Below, in pieces: positions 25,965 to 33,328 of a DNA stretch of 33,516 bases. Positions within the stretch are counted from its first letter, which is position 1; every line of letters begins with the position of its first letter. The DNA is from Pseudoruegeria aquimaris (lineage in GTDB: Bacteria > Pseudomonadota > Alphaproteobacteria > Rhodobacterales > Rhodobacteraceae). The stretch covers positions 1-33,516 of the forward strand of contig NZ_FWFQ01000031.1 in the NCBI RefSeq assembly GCF_900172235.1, written 5' to 3'. Both the position numbers and the translations under genes were made by a program. The notes beneath the pieces were generated by a model that was not told where the DNA came from, did no database searches, and saw only the letters and a list, made by a program, of their open reading frames with translations.

Positions 25965-27051
25965 CATCCGCCATGACTTCCCGGCCATCCGCTTGAACAT
26001 CCGCTTTGAAGCGCCGGAGGGCATCACCGTTCTGTTGGGGCGCTCCGGTAGCGGAAAAACGAGTGTCATCAACGCCGTGGCCGGCATCCTCCGTCCGCGG
26101 GAAGGGAAGATCAGCCTCGGTGAGCGCGTATTGCAGGACAGCGCAAGAGGTGCTTGGCTGCCCCCGAGGGAGCGCAACCTCGGCTATGTTTTCCAGGAGT
26201 CCCGGCTGTTTCCCCATCTGAGCGTGCGTGACAACCTGCTCTATGGCGCGCGGCGGCGCGGGCTCGGCATTCCGGCCGAGTTTCAGGAGTTGCTGCAGCT
26301 GCTGGACATCGCCCAGTTGGTCGACCGTCGCCCAGCGGGGCTGTCCGGCGGCGAGCGCCAGCGCGTTGCCATCGGGCGGGCCATGCTTGCGCAGCCGCGA
26401 ATGCTGCTGATGGACGAGCCGATGGCGGCGCTGGACGAGGCGCGCAAGGCCGAGTTGCTGCCTTACATCGAGCGGTTGAGCAAAGGCCGGAACGTGCCCG
26501 TGCTCTACGTGACGCACAATATCGCTGAAGCCGCCCGGCTGGCCGATACCATCGTGGTGATCGACGGCGGGCAGGTCGCCGCGTCCGGCCCGGCTGGAGA
26601 TATCCTCGCCGATCCCGAGGTCGCTCCGGTGCTTGGCGTGCGCGCTGCCGGGGCAATCGTTCAGGGGCGCGTGGTGCAGGTGCATGGCGACGGGCTGACC
26701 GAAGTCGCGGTGGATGGCGGACGGCTCTACCTGCCGGGGTGTGACGCCGCGCCGGGTGAAAGCATCCGGCTTCGGGTAGAAGCGCAGGACGTGATGATTG
26801 CGCTTGAACGGCCTGTCGGGGTCTCTGCGCTCAATATCCTGCCGGTCACCGTGAGCGCGGTGAAATCCGGGCAGGGCCCGGGCAGCCTGATCCAATTGGC
26901 AAACGGCGGGATGCGCCTGCTTGCCCGCGTCACCAAGCGCAGCGAGGCTGCACTTGGCCTGCGTGTCGGTCTGCCGTGCTACGCGGTTCTGAAGTCCGTC
27001 TCCGTGGCGCGGGAGGGGCTCCATCGCGTGGGCGGCGACAGGCCGGGATAG
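25951..27051 (+). CDS. modC: Molybdate ABC transporter ATP-binding protein (366 aa)
   Basis: Energising subunit of the importer. Walker A GRSGSGKT (30-37), Q-loop Gln82, signature LSGGERQR (131-138), Walker B LLMDEP (152-157) and H-loop VTHN (His189) are all intact. The C-terminal part (about 280-350, ALNILPVTVSAVKSGQGPGS) is the TOBE/Mop-like oxyanion-sensing domain usual in ModC. The start at 25951 has GGAGG five bases upstream. The stop lies 23 bases from the convergent DUF3131 protein B gene. Confidence 0.95.
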   Translation: MLNVDIRHDFPAIRLNIRFEAPEGITVLLGRSGSGKTSVINAVAGILRPREGKISLGERVLQDSARGAWLPPRERNLGYVFQESRLFPHLSVRDNLLYGARRRGLGIPAEFQELLQLLDIAQLVDRRPAGLSGGERQRVAIGRAMLAQPRMLLMDEPMAALDEARKAELLPYIERLSKGRNVPVLYVTHNIAEAARLADTIVVIDGGQVAASGPAGDILADPEVAPVLGVRAAGAIVQGRVVQVHGDGLTEVAVDGGRLYLPGCDAAPGESIRLRVEAQDVMIALERPVGVSALNILPVTVSAVKSGQGPGSLIQLANGGMRLLARVTKRSEAALGLRVGLPCYAVLKSVSVAREGLHRVGGDRPG

Positions 27052-27067
27052 GCCGGCGGAAGCCGGT
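27052..27067. terminator. Small hairpin between convergent modC and the DUF3131 B gene
   Basis: GCCGGC-GGAA-GCCGGT forms a six-pair stem (one G-U) with a GNRA-type loop in the 23-bp gap between two convergent stops. There is no U-tract. Confidence 0.35.
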
Positions 27068-27074
27068 GCCGCGA

Positions 27075-28400
27075 TCAAATGCGCCCCGGCGGAACCAGCG
27101 GCCCGAACATCTTGTAGTGCAGCGCTTCCAGGATGACGGCATTCGTGTTCAGGGTCAGCGCCGTGTTGGGGCGGCTGTCGGATTCGTAGATCCCGGCCAG
27201 CCAGCCGGAGGGCGTGGCCGTCTTGGCCATGACTTCCGATTTGACCTGTTCGGCGTAGGGGGCGCCCAGGAGGGCCTCCCAGCCGAACGCCGCCTTCAGC
27301 GAGACGCTGCGAAGGGCATCATGCCGGCTGCCGTCTTCGGCGAGAGCAACCCAGGGCTCGCCATTTCCCAGAACGGCGCCATAGAGGAAGAACGGCGCTT
27401 CGTCCACGTGATCCTCCGACAGCATCGTCAAGGTGCCAGTGCGCAGGTGGCGGGACTGCATGGCGCGGAAAATCTGCGAGGCCTCGCGCCAGGCGTCGTC
27501 ATCCCAGCCCATTTCCAGCCCCATCAGAACGAAGGGTTCGCTCAAGGTCGTGGTGATGGCGTCGAAACGGTGATGGCTGCGGCGATCGGCTGGAACCGGG
27601 ATCCCCTCGACCTCCGTCCACCTGACGACCCCGGCAGCCGAAGCCGCCCGGCTGGCGCCGAGGCCGGCCGTCATCAGCGCGCGGGCGGCATATTGCTCAT
27701 AGCCGAGGCGCCCTTCCTGCAGGCGCAGGCTGGCGCCGGTGTCCGGATCGCGCGCGGCCCCGACGAGGGTGCCGTTCTCGACGAGGGCATCGAAGGCCCA
27801 TCGTTGCGTCGCGGCATCGATCTCCGGCGTGAGGCGCGGGGCATGCAGCCGCAGCGCCTTGAGGGCGGCCACGACACGGCCGAGATCGATCGCGGACCAG
27901 CCGACGCCGCCTTCGGTGGCCGCGTTGGTGTAATCCACCATCGCCAGCGAGCGGGTGTCATAGGCCTTGTTGGGCAGGAGCCCTTCGAAGAGCGGCATGG
28001 TTTCGAGAGAGGACAGCAACAGGCGCGCACGCCGGTCGAACTCGCTGTCCTCGACGAGGCCGAGCCGGTTGGCCGAGACCAGGGCGAAAATGTAGGAGCC
28101 GAGATCCCACAACGTGGCCGACGGGTAGCCGTCCACGGCGTTCACGAAGCCCGTATCCCATTGAGTATTGGCCGCGACATAAGCCCAGGCCGTGCGCGCG
28201 GCCTGCATGTCCGCCTCGGTAAGGGGGAACTGCTGCGCGAGGGGGAGCGGCGGGGGAAGCGACTCGAACCCGCGTTGGGATTGCGGATCGTAGCTGAACT
28301 CGGCGGTCTGTCGCTCGATGAAGAAGGCGAGGGCCGCCGCCGCGCAGAGCCCGAGCAGGAAGGCGAGGTTGGGGCGGTAGAGGCGGATCAGGGTCTGCAT
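27075..28400 (-). CDS. DUF3131-domain protein B, membrane-anchored (441 aa)
   Basis: Paralogue of the protein at 21022-22707. An N-terminal anchor (about 11-28, NLAFLLGLCAAAALAFFI) precedes the extracytoplasmic domain. Shared blocks with protein A are PSATLWDLGSYI, EFDRRARLLLSSLETMPLF, LLPNKAYDTRSLAMVDYTN, QEGRLGYEQYAAR, EPFVLMGLEMGWD and the C-terminal NTNAVILEALHYKMFGPLV. It lacks about 100 residues found N-terminally in protein A. The start at 28400 has AGGAAAG about eight bases upstream; an in-frame extension to 28595 would run back into the GT2 gene. It is the last gene of the four-gene operon, 37 bp after the GT2 stop, and is probably a glycan-processing protein (inference). Confidence 0.8.
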   Translation of the reverse strand: MQTLIRLYRPNLAFLLGLCAAAALAFFIERQTAEFSYDPQSQRGFESLPPPLPLAQQFPLTEADMQAARTAWAYVAANTQWDTGFVNAVDGYPSATLWDLGSYIFALVSANRLGLVEDSEFDRRARLLLSSLETMPLFEGLLPNKAYDTRSLAMVDYTNAATEGGVGWSAIDLGRVVAALKALRLHAPRLTPEIDAATQRWAFDALVENGTLVGAARDPDTGASLRLQEGRLGYEQYAARALMTAGLGASRAASAAGVVRWTEVEGIPVPADRRSHHRFDAITTTLSEPFVLMGLEMGWDDDAWREASQIFRAMQSRHLRTGTLTMLSEDHVDEAPFFLYGAVLGNGEPWVALAEDGSRHDALRSVSLKAAFGWEALLGAPYAEQVKSEVMAKTATPSGWLAGIYESDSRPNTALTLNTNAVILEALHYKMFGPLVPPGRI

Positions 28401-28437
28401 GGCGTGATCTTTCCTTGCTGCTGGTCGGGGCGCATGT

Positions 28438-30108
28438 TCAGCGGCTCGCCTTCGGGCGCCAGAGGGCTGCGCGCGGTGCGGCGGACAGCATGTAGATGTT
28501 CCAGGAAATCCAGAAGAGATTGACGAGGAGGAACGGCAGGCCGAGGCTGCTTTGGCCAAGTGATGCCTGCCAGAGCGCGTAGGCGGCGGCGGCAAGGGAG
28601 ATGCCGATCAGCAGAAGGTGGGGCCAGATGATGCGCAGAGCCTCGGAGTAGAGCGGGATCTTCGGCGTGGGCGCAAAGCCGATCTTGCGGCGCCGGATCA
28701 CCTGCCAGAGGGCCTTGAGCGTCAGCGGCAGGGTCGCGATGGCGAGCAGCCGGCCCTTGCTGACATCCTGCCCCCAGCAGCCGGCGATCAGCGCAAGCTC
28801 GGTGACGATCAGCACGGGCAGCAGATGCAGGAAGAACTCGCCGATGCCGGCGCGCAAGGGGGCCGTGCCCGTCAAAAGGGCCACCACGGGCGCGGCGAGC
28901 AGGATCGGCAGCCAGAGGCAGGAGAGGTAGGACCAGAAGGTCGCGCCGTAGTGGAGCCGCGTGCGCCAGGGAAGCCCTTTTCGGATCAGCGGGTTGTCGT
29001 GGAAGAGGATATCGAGGCTGCCGCCGGCGTATTTCAGGCGCTGGGCGGCCCAGGCCTTCAGGCCCCAAGGGCTGAGCATGCGGCTTTCCACCTGCGGATG
29101 GTAGACGGAACGCCAGGGTCCCCCGGGATCGGATTGCACCAGGATCGAGGTGTAGATGTCTTCGGACACGTGATAGCGGAAGGGTTGGAGATCGCGGGCC
29201 GCGAGGGCGAACCTGCGTTCGGCAGGGGCTGCTGCCCGGGCGCCATATTCCATCAGCGCGGAGGCAAAGACGGCCTCGCGGCGGTGGATCGAGCCGGCCC
29301 CGCAGCAGAAGGATGCGTTGTTGCGGTGACGCCGGCGCTGGATGATGTCGAAAAACAGCCCCGGGTCGCAGAGAAAGACGTCCTGTTCGCCGGTGCCGTC
29401 GGCATTGGCCGGGATGTCGTAGAACCAATGGGGTGTCTGCACCCAGGCGACGGCGGGATCGCGGAAGTATCCGAGCGTGTTCTCCAGGAACCGCGGGAAA
29501 AGGCGCGTATCCGCATCGCAGATCACGAAGAAATCGCCATCGGTGCGCAGCAGCGCGTTGCGCAGGTTGCCGGCCTTGAAGCCGGTGTTGCGATCGCGGG
29601 AGATGTAGAGCGCGCCTTCGCGCTGCGCGACCGCCGCCATCGCAGGGCGGTTTCCGTCGTCCAGTACGTAAACGTTAGCCTCGCACCCTTCCGGCAGGCG
29701 CAGGGCGCGGGCGGCGCGGATCGAAAGCGCCACGATCTCGGGCGGCTCATCGTAGGTGGTGATCAGGATATCCACCCGGATCGGGCCGTCGCCTGCAAGC
29801 CCGGCCTCGGCACGGGACCGTGGGGGAGGTGCGGGCGGCGTGTCTTTCGGGGCCCAGATGTCATGGAAGAAGAGGATGCAGCCGACGTAGGCAAGGGTCT
29901 CCGCGCTCGCGACCAGAACGGAGAAGATCATTGCGTCGGGGTTGAGCGTCGCCGTCCACCGCCAGTGCAGATACCAGGCCCCGAGCCCGAGGCTCATCGC
30001 GGCAAGGAAATGCCAGAGGCGCAGGTGGCGCTGCGAGGGTGCCTGCGCGCGGGGCGGTTGCCGGTGCTCGAAGGGCGTGAAGTGAAAGCTTTCCATCGGG
30101 AGGCTCAT
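28438..30108 (-). CDS. Cellulose-synthase-like family 2 glycosyltransferase (556 aa)
   Basis: Processive-type GT2 in the inner membrane. N-terminal helices (about 31-50 and 62-82) precede the catalytic domain: ILITTYDEPPEIV (114-126), VLDDGNRP (148-155; Asp150-151), DADTRLFP (198-205), QTPHWFY (224-230), CCGAGS, and the third acidic motif SEDIYTS (315-321) in place of TED. The acceptor motif is QRLKYAGG (356-363), where cellulose synthases have QxxRW. Several C-terminal helices follow and could form a channel. There is no PilZ domain, so c-di-GMP control is not apparent, unlike BcsA. The start at 30108 overlaps the upstream stop as ATGA. The polymer made is unknown. Confidence 0.85.
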   Translation of the reverse strand: MSLPMESFHFTPFEHRQPPRAQAPSQRHLRLWHFLAAMSLGLGAWYLHWRWTATLNPDAMIFSVLVASAETLAYVGCILFFHDIWAPKDTPPAPPPRSRAEAGLAGDGPIRVDILITTYDEPPEIVALSIRAARALRLPEGCEANVYVLDDGNRPAMAAVAQREGALYISRDRNTGFKAGNLRNALLRTDGDFFVICDADTRLFPRFLENTLGYFRDPAVAWVQTPHWFYDIPANADGTGEQDVFLCDPGLFFDIIQRRRHRNNASFCCGAGSIHRREAVFASALMEYGARAAAPAERRFALAARDLQPFRYHVSEDIYTSILVQSDPGGPWRSVYHPQVESRMLSPWGLKAWAAQRLKYAGGSLDILFHDNPLIRKGLPWRTRLHYGATFWSYLSCLWLPILLAAPVVALLTGTAPLRAGIGEFFLHLLPVLIVTELALIAGCWGQDVSKGRLLAIATLPLTLKALWQVIRRRKIGFAPTPKIPLYSEALRIIWPHLLLIGISLAAAAYALWQASLGQSSLGLPFLLVNLFWISWNIYMLSAAPRAALWRPKASR

Positions 30109-31502
30109 GGCAGGGCAAGGCGGGGTTCGGCGGGCATCGGCGTGGGCTGTGTTGCCGCGGGCGCGGGCGCGCTTTCGAGCCTCGGAGGTTCGCCGCGGCT
30201 TCCGGCCGGAAGGATCGGGGTGATCGGCAGCTTCCACGCGGGGGCCGCGATGACGTTGTGCAGCTTGCCGCCGCGCGCGGTTTCGAGATGCGACATCAGC
30301 ACGCTCCCCGAAACCTCGGCGCCGCGGCCGATGGTGCAGCCGGGCTCGATGATCGTCGGGCCGGCGAGGTGGGACCCGGCCGCGACTTCCGCGCCTGCCC
30401 CGATGAAGCAGGGCCCTTCGATCCTGGCCCGCCGGGAGACCTTGGCCCCCGGTTCGATCAGGATGCCGTCGCTTCGCGCCGTGCCGAGGCGTTTTGCGAG
30501 AGATGCCCGGAGCACGTTGAAATAGACGCCGCTGTTCGCGACGAGGCCGTCCGCTTCGTCGAATGCCGCGAAGCGGATGGTCTGCCCGCGGCGGATCATG
30601 TCGGGCAGAAGCATGGAAAACAGCCCCCGGCCAGGGGTGCAGGCGAGGCCGTCGAGGGCTCCGGAGGAGAAGACCGCGGCCCCGGCAAAGGCCGGCCGCT
30701 GTGCTTCGGGATCCTGCGGGGCTGCCGGCGGCACGAGGCCGGAGGCGGTGGCGAAAGTGGCGTCGGCCCCGCTAGTGCGATGCGCTTCGATCAGATCCGC
30801 CAGGGGTGGGAGGCCATGGCTGTGCCCGAAGACGACGAGCGTTTCACGGTCGAACAGGCTCAGATCCCGTTGCAGCGCCAGCAGGGCGGATCCGGCTTCA
30901 TCGGGCGCATGGGCATTGTTGTAGAAGGTCAGCCCCCGAGCACTGATCGCCGCGCTGCGGGCGTGATCGCGGATTTCGGCACCGTTCGTGCCTGCATCCA
31001 GCGTGATGCCGACGAGCCCCTCGGAGACCAGGGCGCCGAGGACGCCGTGCAGCAGAGATGTTCCGAACACGGGCAGCAGGCTGAGCGGCACATTGTGAGA
31101 GGGCGGGCCGGGGTGGCGCGCGCCGGCGAGCACGAGGGCCTGCATGTCGGCAAGGCGCAGGGGGCGAAACTCGGGGCTGGCCAGGGCCGCCTTGCAATCC
31201 GGGTAGAGCGGCAGCCAATCGGTGATCGGGTGGCTGCTTTCCTCGAAGCCGGGAAGGGGCGGCAGGCCGCAGAAGGCGAGCCGGCACCGAGGATCGAAGG
31301 CGCGGTAGATTTCGAGCAGGGCGGCGAAGGTGGAAAACTCCGCGCGGCGCAGGGAGGAGAAATCGAGGATGATGCCCGCGGCGTGACTGGCGATCTGACG
31401 TGAGATCAGGGCTTCGAGCGCCGGGTAGAGCGGGCTCGGCAAGCGGCGGCCACGCAATGCCAGGACGGTGATCCCGCCGTTTTTTTCGGACACTTCAAAC
31501 AT
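30105..31502 (-). CDS. STAS / nucleotidyltransferase-like / hexapeptide-repeat fusion protein (465 aa)
   Basis: Three parts are visible. Residues 1-100 resemble a STAS domain (IILDFSSLRRAEFSTFAALLEIYRAF), with Ser57 at the position phosphorylated in SpoIIAA-type proteins. Residues 121-330 have the outline of an NDP-sugar pyrophosphorylase (MQALVLAGARHPG, then PLSLLPVFGTSLLHGVLGAL), but the GxGTRL loop is lost and the metal-binding GD is GH in VVFGHSHG. Residues 345-402 are left-handed beta-helix hexapeptides (ILIEPGAKVSRRARI, CFIGAGAEVAAGSHLAGPTI, IEPGCTIGRGAEVSGSVLM). The tail is Pro/Ala-rich. It is probably a non-catalytic sensor or scaffold in sugar-nucleotide supply (inference). It overlaps the acyltransferase gene by 8 bases and the GT2 gene by 4. 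The start has AAAGGCG upstream. Confidence 0.72.
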   Translation of the reverse strand: MFEVSEKNGGITVLALRGRRLPSPLYPALEALISRQIASHAAGIILDFSSLRRAEFSTFAALLEIYRAFDPRCRLAFCGLPPLPGFEESSHPITDWLPLYPDCKAALASPEFRPLRLADMQALVLAGARHPGPPSHNVPLSLLPVFGTSLLHGVLGALVSEGLVGITLDAGTNGAEIRDHARSAAISARGLTFYNNAHAPDEAGSALLALQRDLSLFDRETLVVFGHSHGLPPLADLIEAHRTSGADATFATASGLVPPAAPQDPEAQRPAFAGAAVFSSGALDGLACTPGRGLFSMLLPDMIRRGQTIRFAAFDEADGLVANSGVYFNVLRASLAKRLGTARSDGILIEPGAKVSRRARIEGPCFIGAGAEVAAGSHLAGPTIIEPGCTIGRGAEVSGSVLMSHLETARGGKLHNVIAAPAWKLPITPILPAGSRGEPPRLESAPAPAATQPTPMPAEPRLALP

Positions 31503-32646
31503 GGGCGTTTCGCCTTTCTTGAGAGATGTTTGGCGTTTGTTGCCAGCGCGGGCGAGGAAGGGGGCCGAGGCCGATCGTCCATGCGAGGCTCCGGATCCGG
31601 GACAGGGCTAGGACGAAGCAACTCGTGGCGATGACGGCGAAGCCGATCTCCAGAAGGAATTCCGACGTCGGCGGGAAGGCGCTGCGGGCCGTGGCCATCT
31701 CGGCCAGATCGAGGAAGATCGGGTGGCACAGGTAGAGGCCGAAGCTGAAGGGGGCCACGCGCGACACCCGTTCCGGCCAGTGGCGCGAGGCCATCAGCAT
31801 GGCGCAGAGGAACAGGATCGCGGGCATGGTGTAATCCGCCCAGAAACCGGGCAGGAAGTTGTAGTCCCAGTCGCCGCGCTGCATCACCCGCCCCATGTGC
31901 CAGAGCTTGATCGCCAGCAGGCCGAGTCCCGTTGCCGCCGCCAGCGGCAGGGCCCAGCGGGGCCATGTGCCTCGGCCATGCTTCAGGAACAGGCCGTAGA
32001 AGGCCCCGGCAAGCAGCCCGTAGCCGCCGTAGGAGAGGATCTTGACCGCGCGCAGCAGGTAGGGAAACGCGGCCCACTCCTGCGCATGCGACCACAGGTA
32101 GACGTCCGCCTCGCGCTTCAGGGCGAGCCCGACGACGAAGAGCAGGCCCAGCCAAGGGCGCGACACGGCGATGCGGTAGAGCGGATAGGCAAGCAGGATG
32201 CCGAAGAGGGTCGGCAGGAAATGCATGTGGTACTTGCTCTCGCCGAGGAGCAGAAACCGGAGCCACGTTTCCGGATCCGCGAGGCTGGCGGCATAGCCGG
32301 GCAGGTAGCCGAAGGCGGTGGCTTTCTGGAAGTTCCAGACCGCGTAGAATAGCGTCCAGAACAGGAACGGCACGAGCAGCCGGCGCGCCTGCTGGGCGAT
32401 GGTCTCGGCATAGCTGCGGGGGCGGTGATCAAGGGCCATGAGCAGCAGGAAGATGGAGATCAGGAAGAAGAGCTCCGTGCGCGCGGTATAGATGAAGGCG
32501 CGCGCGATCAGGGGGAAGGCCTTCTCGGCCACGGTGGCATCGGGGTAGGGCTGGCCCGCGGCATCCGAGGAGGCATGCAGCCCGATCATGGAGACCCCGG
32601 CCGTCAGGCGAAGCGCATCGATCCAGGTGTGGCGGGCTTGCGGCAT
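31495..32646 (-). CDS. Acyltransferase family 3 (OafA-like) membrane protein (383 aa)
   Basis: Integral membrane O-acyltransferase with about ten helices. The start HTWIDALRLTAGVSMIGLHAS contains the family's R-x-x-A motif region and the conserved helix-1 His24. ARTELFFLISIFLLLMAL matches the second conserved block (E/F-L-S-G-F-like) and VPFLFWTLFYAVWN the third. Members transfer acetyl or succinyl groups onto surface polysaccharides. As first gene of the operon with the GT2 enzyme, it probably decorates that glycan. The start at 32646 has GGAGG five bases upstream; longer in-frame starts reach into the promoter region and are rejected. It overlaps the STAS-fusion gene by 8 bases. Confidence 0.85.
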   Translation of the reverse strand: MPQARHTWIDALRLTAGVSMIGLHASSDAAGQPYPDATVAEKAFPLIARAFIYTARTELFFLISIFLLLMALDHRPRSYAETIAQQARRLLVPFLFWTLFYAVWNFQKATAFGYLPGYAASLADPETWLRFLLLGESKYHMHFLPTLFGILLAYPLYRIAVSRPWLGLLFVVGLALKREADVYLWSHAQEWAAFPYLLRAVKILSYGGYGLLAGAFYGLFLKHGRGTWPRWALPLAAATGLGLLAIKLWHMGRVMQRGDWDYNFLPGFWADYTMPAILFLCAMLMASRHWPERVSRVAPFSFGLYLCHPIFLDLAEMATARSAFPPTSEFLLEIGFAVIATSCFVLALSRIRSLAWTIGLGPLPRPRWQQTPNISQERRNAHV

Positions 32647-32700
32647 GTGGTCCTCCGGTTGCCGGTCTTGCCCCGAGGTATGCATGCGAGTCGGAAACAT

Positions 32701-32711
32701 AGGGTAAACAT
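32701..32711. repeat. Shared 11-bp promoter-region motif, copy 2
   Basis: AGGGTAAACAT, identical to 20867-20877 and in the same orientation relative to the downstream minus-strand gene. Confidence 0.45.
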
Positions 32712-32744
32712 CCGGCTGCTTGCGCGCAGTTGTTTGCACCTTCC

Positions 32745-32761
32745 AACATTCAGAAAATGTT
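32745..32761. promoter_or_regulatory. Inverted-repeat operator candidate between acyltransferase and OmpA-like genes
   Basis: AACATT-N5-AATGTT is a perfect interrupted palindrome in an AT-rich patch of the 175-bp divergent gap. The half-site AACATT recurs at 20873-20878 near motif copy 1. Confidence 0.45.
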
Positions 32762-32821
32762 AGGGTTTTGGAGCAACCTTGAAGGGGACCTGCCACGATT
32801 CCCGCTGATGGAGCCGCGCTC

Positions 32822-33328
32822 ATGCCCCATGCCGATTTCCTGCCCCGGCCCGCACCGATCGTGCTGGCCCTCGCCGCCTGTCTCGCTTTCGGCGCGCCGG
32901 CGCGCGCTCAGGATGCCGCCGGGGCGTCCGTTGCCCATGATTCGCCGCCGGCATCCGCGGCAATGCGCGCGGACAGCCCGGTAAACATGGATACGGACGT
33001 GCTTTTCTTCCAATCGGGCTCGGACAGGCTCACGCCGGACTCCAGCGCCCGTCTGGAGGCCTTGGCGGACGTGCTGAAAACCGAGGTGATGGCGGGTGCC
33101 TGCCTGCTGCTCGTCGGCCATTCCGATACGGCCGGCCCGGAAGCCCTGAACATGCAGATCTCGCGCAAGCGGGCCGAGCGTGTGCGGGAGATGCTGCTTG
33201 AGCGTCTGGGGCCCGACCGGATGGAAATCGCCGTCGAAGCCAGGGGCGAAAGCGAGCCCCTGGAAGGCGAGCCCGGGGTAAGCCCGCGCAACCGCCGGGT
33301 CGTGATCTGGGCGCGCCGGTGCGCCTAG
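32822..33328 (+). CDS. OmpA-family peptidoglycan-associated protein (168 aa)
   Basis: Secreted protein with a signal peptide (PIVLALAACLAFGAPARAQ, cleavage near 30), a short Ala/Ser-rich linker and a C-terminal OmpA-like domain (about 57-165). Domain marks are DVLFFQSGSDRLTPDSSARL, LLVGHSDTAG (Asp102, diaminopimelate contact), LNMQISRKRAERVREML (Arg residues) and NRRVVIWA. It should bind peptidoglycan non-covalently in the periplasm. It has no beta-barrel and no lipobox at the cleavage site. GGAG lies eight bases before ATG. Divergent from the acyltransferase operon, it may anchor the export machinery (inference). Its TAG stop falls in the CTAG that borders the right IS, so the protein end could differ in an IS-free strain only if bases beyond CTAG mattered, which they do not. 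Confidence 0.88.
   Translation: MPHADFLPRPAPIVLALAACLAFGAPARAQDAAGASVAHDSPPASAAMRADSPVNMDTDVLFFQSGSDRLTPDSSARLEALADVLKTEVMAGACLLLVGHSDTAGPEALNMQISRKRAERVREMLLERLGPDRMEIAVEARGESEPLEGEPGVSPRNRRVVIWARRCA
33325..33328. other. CTAG target site at the right IS junction
   Basis: The palindromic CTAG supplies TAG on the plus strand (33326-33328) for the OmpA-like gene and TAG on the minus strand (33327-33325) for the transposase. The IS proper begins at 33329. Confidence 0.85.

Noticed and set aside
28261-28275. tRNA T-arm-like sequence (GACTCGAACCCGC)
   Set aside because: It lies inside the DUF3131 B coding region, and no acceptor or anticodon arm can be formed around it.
32979-32989. A third copy of the GGTAAACAT motif
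   Set aside because: Shorter match within the OmpA-like coding sequence (Val-Asn-Met), with no promoter context; probably chance.
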